NCBI GenBank assembly: GCA_938082915.1
Contig: CALKCG010000095.1
Span: forward strand, 1-6,886
Direction: 5' to 3'
Length of the DNA: 6,886 nucleotides
Source: an uncultured archaeon
GTDB lineage: Archaea > Thermoproteota > CALKCG01 > B24
A model generated the notes under the pieces. That model searched no databases. It was not told the DNA's origin and was given only the letters and a program-made list of their open reading frames with translations. The first letter of the stretch is position 1. Each line of letters starts with the position of its first letter. Made by a program: the position numbers and the translations under genes. Below, piece after piece: positions 5,368-6,886 of this stretch.

Positions 5368-6444
5368 TTGACGCGTCAGGGCTATGAGGCTCTAATAGTC
5401 TCTTTTTCCACTTCAGCACTGATCAATGCCATAATTGCACCATGCGGTGGTTTCCTCGCAGACACCGTAGGGAGGAAACCCTTGCTTCTGTTAAGTGCTA
5501 CTCTATTCGCAGTAGGTACTGTTTTGATCGCTACCTCTTTTCACCAGTTTTCCCCGTCTATTGGTGCGATCATCATTCTAACCTCTCCAGCGATGGCTGG
5601 AGGAGCATATAACTCCCTTATCTCAGAATCCGTACCCAGAGACCTGAGGGGGAGGATATTCTCAATCGGTTTATTCGCTAGTTTCACCGGGATGTCCATG
5701 AGATCCACTATATTCGGGTTCCTCATGGAGAGGGTCGGGCTTAGCTCAACCCTATCTATGGTCGCTATTCTCGCAACTACTGGAGCGGTTTTACGTTTAG
5801 CGATAGTTGAGACTAAGAAGAAGGTGCAGCCTAGAGTTGACAATCGGCCACCGGTCTTGGACGCAGTGAGAGAATTGTTCTTAAGCAGAGAATTAGCACC
5901 GCTTACAGCTATGAACCTCATCATGGGTTTTATTGGGCAGCTGTTCTACATATTTCTTACAATATACCTTTCCAAAGTGATCGGGTTTAACGCGGAAGCC
6001 ATAGGCTTGACTTTTTCAACCTTCATTGCCTCTCAAGCAGTAGGTCAATTGGTCTCTGGAACCTTCGTAGACAGGTATGGTGAAGTTAAAGCGCTCATAC
6101 TAGACGTGCTTGCCTCAGCCCCTTCCACAGTCTTATTCATCATATTACCCATGGCGGCTCCAGCTCTATTACCTATACTTCTCACTCCAAATGCGTTCTT
6201 CTCCGCATTCACCACAACAGCTCTCTTCACCTACGTAGCTAGAACTGTGCATGAAAATAGGCGGGCTACAGTCTACGGCTTTCTAATAAGCATGAGTAAT
6301 CTATCCTCACTCCCCGCGCCAGTGGTAGGCACAATCCTTTGGACATATATTCCCCAATCGGTATTCCCACCATACATAATACTAGCATTCGCTTTGCTAC
6401 CATTAATCCTAATGCTTAAACGCACTAATGAAGCGGATAGATAA
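5368..6444 (+). CDS. Major facilitator superfamily transporter (N-terminal helix in another frame)
   Basis: The frame codes for 358 residues from TTG 5368, with about 11 hydrophobic segments. The MFS loop 2-3 motif A is GFLADTVGRK at residues 28-37. Its pseudo-repeat GTFVDRYGEVK appears at the corresponding place in the second half. The two halves are linked by a basic and polar loop (KKKVQPRVDNRPP) near residues 149-161. The TTG is probably not the real start: sequence in the same frame just upstream, LRWLLPLYL at 5344-5370, already fits the MFS N-terminus, and the missing first helix lies at 5270-5347. The restored protein would be about 391 residues, a normal MFS size. Transport is presumably proton- or gradient-driven; the substrate is unknown. 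Confidence 0.8.
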   Translation: MTRQGYEALIVSFSTSALINAIIAPCGGFLADTVGRKPLLLLSATLFAVGTVLIATSFHQFSPSIGAIIILTSPAMAGGAYNSLISESVPRDLRGRIFSIGLFASFTGMSMRSTIFGFLMERVGLSSTLSMVAILATTGAVLRLAIVETKKKVQPRVDNRPPVLDAVRELFLSRELAPLTAMNLIMGFIGQLFYIFLTIYLSKVIGFNAEAIGLTFSTFIASQAVGQLVSGTFVDRYGEVKALILDVLASAPSTVLFIILPMAAPALLPILLTPNAFFSAFTTTALFTYVARTVHENRRATVYGFLISMSNLSSLPAPVVGTILWTYIPQSVFPPYIILAFALLPLILMLKRTNEADR

Positions 6445-6583
6445 TGTGAGCTACCTTGGGGAACCCTTTTGACAACGTCAATATCACGTTGAACTGGACC
6501 TGCAACCCAGCTGAAAACTGCCATAATGATAATTCTTCTACGCTAAGTCTAAGCCCGAGAGGACGTTGAAGTTTTAAACCACC

Positions 6584-6634
6584 GTATTCAAGCCGTAAAG
6601 TCTTGAAAGGCGAGCGGCTCTAACACTTGAATAC
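6584..6634. repeat. Perfect 9-bp inverted repeat forming a long hairpin
   Basis: GTATTCAAG at 6584-6592 and CTTGAATAC at 6626-6634 are exact reverse complements separated by 33 nt. Inside, CCG (6593-6595) can pair with CGG (6615-6617), lengthening the stem to 12 pairs with an asymmetric bulge of 8 nt. The site lies 140 nt after the transporter stop, far from any start codon, so a simple terminator or an operator at a promoter is not an obvious explanation. Confidence 0.5.
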
Positions 6635-6655
6635 ATGGATAGGGGCCATCCTATG
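6634..6655. repeat. Second small hairpin adjoining the long one
   Basis: CATGGAT at 6634-6640 pairs with ATCC-T-ATG at 6648-6655, giving seven pairs with one bulged T around the loop AGGGGCC. An alternative register pairs ATAGG (6639-6643) with CCTAT (6650-6654). It begins at the base where the previous hairpin ends, so the two could stack. Confidence 0.4.
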
Positions 6656-6806
6656 TTTCTTCTACTACTATTCTAGGAAGTGTTAACATTTTGCCTTGCT
6701 TATCTTCCCAGAGCGGGGGGAGTGCTTACCTTTTTTAGCCGCGTGAGTTTTAAAGGCGAGTTGGAAGACCCTTCACGGCGGTTGTCTAAAAGTTTAAACG
6801 GAAAAC

Positions 6807-6841
6807 TCAATTTTTTTTTTTAAAAAAAACTTAAAAATTGA
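6807..6841. repeat. T11A8 tract inside an A/T inverted repeat
   Basis: TCAATTTTT (6807-6815) and AAAAATTGA (6833-6841) are exact reverse complements flanking a run of 11 T and 8 A. The whole element can form an almost pure A/T hairpin. On either strand it provides a long U tract, so it could act as a bidirectional terminator. Its right arm also carries CTTAAAAATTG (6830-6840), which is placed correctly to be the TATA-like box of the gene starting at 6869. Confidence 0.5.
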
Positions 6842-6868
6842 CATAGGAAATTAAAATCCGGTGGGAAA

Positions 6869-6886
6869 ATGGGTAGTGAAAAAGCA
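6869..6886 (+). CDS. Start of a gene running off the right edge (partial)
   Basis: ATG 6869 opens MGSEKA before the window ends. GGTGG at 6860-6864 lies 4 nt upstream and matches an archaeal Shine-Dalgarno. A TATA-like box at about 6830-6838 would place initiation near 6860, leaving a short leader. Nothing can be said about function. Confidence 0.4.

Larger units (their letters stand above)
6445..6868. other. Intergenic region without a supportable gene; contains hairpins and T-rich tracts
   Basis: I see no gene with domain-like sequence on either strand in these 424 nt. The stretch holds two adjacent inverted repeats (6584-6634 and 6634-6655), a T6 tract at 6731-6736 that could end a transcript, a short direct repeat AAAGGCGAG (6606-6614 and 6752-6760), and several TTTAAA-containing boxes (6571-6578, 6747-6754, 6792-6797). 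Such a mix fits control regions or a structured non-coding RNA better than decayed protein-coding sequence, but no known RNA family is recognised. Confidence 0.5.

Noticed and set aside
5541..5924. 127-codon minus-strand ORF.
   Set aside because: It is antisense to the MFS transporter, whose frame carries motif A and regular hydrophobic helices.
6273..6524. 83-codon minus-strand ORF beginning in the gap after the transporter.
   Set aside because: Two thirds of it is antisense to the transporter's C-terminus, and the remainder shows no recognisable motif or promoter.
1..6886. CRISPR array, transposase, integrase or defence genes.
   Set aside because: No regularly spaced repeats, terminal inverted repeats with a transposase frame, integrase motifs or defence-type domains were found.

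Overview
The window is archaeal, most likely from a TACK-type (Thermoproteota/Bathyarchaeia-like) genome; the phylum is inference. The best evidence is a tRNA-Gln(CUG) gene with an intron at the canonical 37/38 position. That intron folds into a textbook bulge-helix-bulge. The gene has A1-U72 and no encoded CCA. Several genes also have an A/T-rich TATA-like box centred about 29-30 nt upstream of the start codon and no Shine-Dalgarno, which fits leaderless archaeal transcription.

Layout. 2-91 is the C-terminal end of an AbrB-like protein. 268-2231 is an intact two-gene cluster: a uroporphyrinogen-decarboxylase-superfamily protein of the corrinoid-methyltransferase type, then an aminoglycoside/choline-kinase-fold phosphotransferase. 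2272-4285 encodes one large polytopic membrane protein resembling the DUF6785/DUF6784 (OPT-like) family, but the frame is broken twice. 4375-4467 is the tRNA-Gln. 4496-5241 holds small fragments: a disrupted minus-strand gene, a divergent winged-helix regulator and short downstream ORFs. 5270-6444 is a major facilitator superfamily transporter whose first transmembrane helix is displaced into another frame. 6445-6868 has no gene that I can support but contains two neighbouring hairpins and a T11A8 inverted repeat. A new gene begins at 6869.

How the genes may work together. The methyltransferase-like protein, the small-molecule kinase-like protein and the large membrane protein lie in order on one strand and could form a catabolic/uptake unit for an unknown, possibly methylated, compound. 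That is inference from proximity only.

The most striking feature is the number of frame breaks between 2272 and 5350, while 268-2231 and 5368-6444 are clean. All three breaks in the two transporters are -1 and all can be repaired by adding one T to a TTT run. This points either to homopolymer errors in the assembly or to genuine gene decay. I saw no convincing new defence or mobile system.
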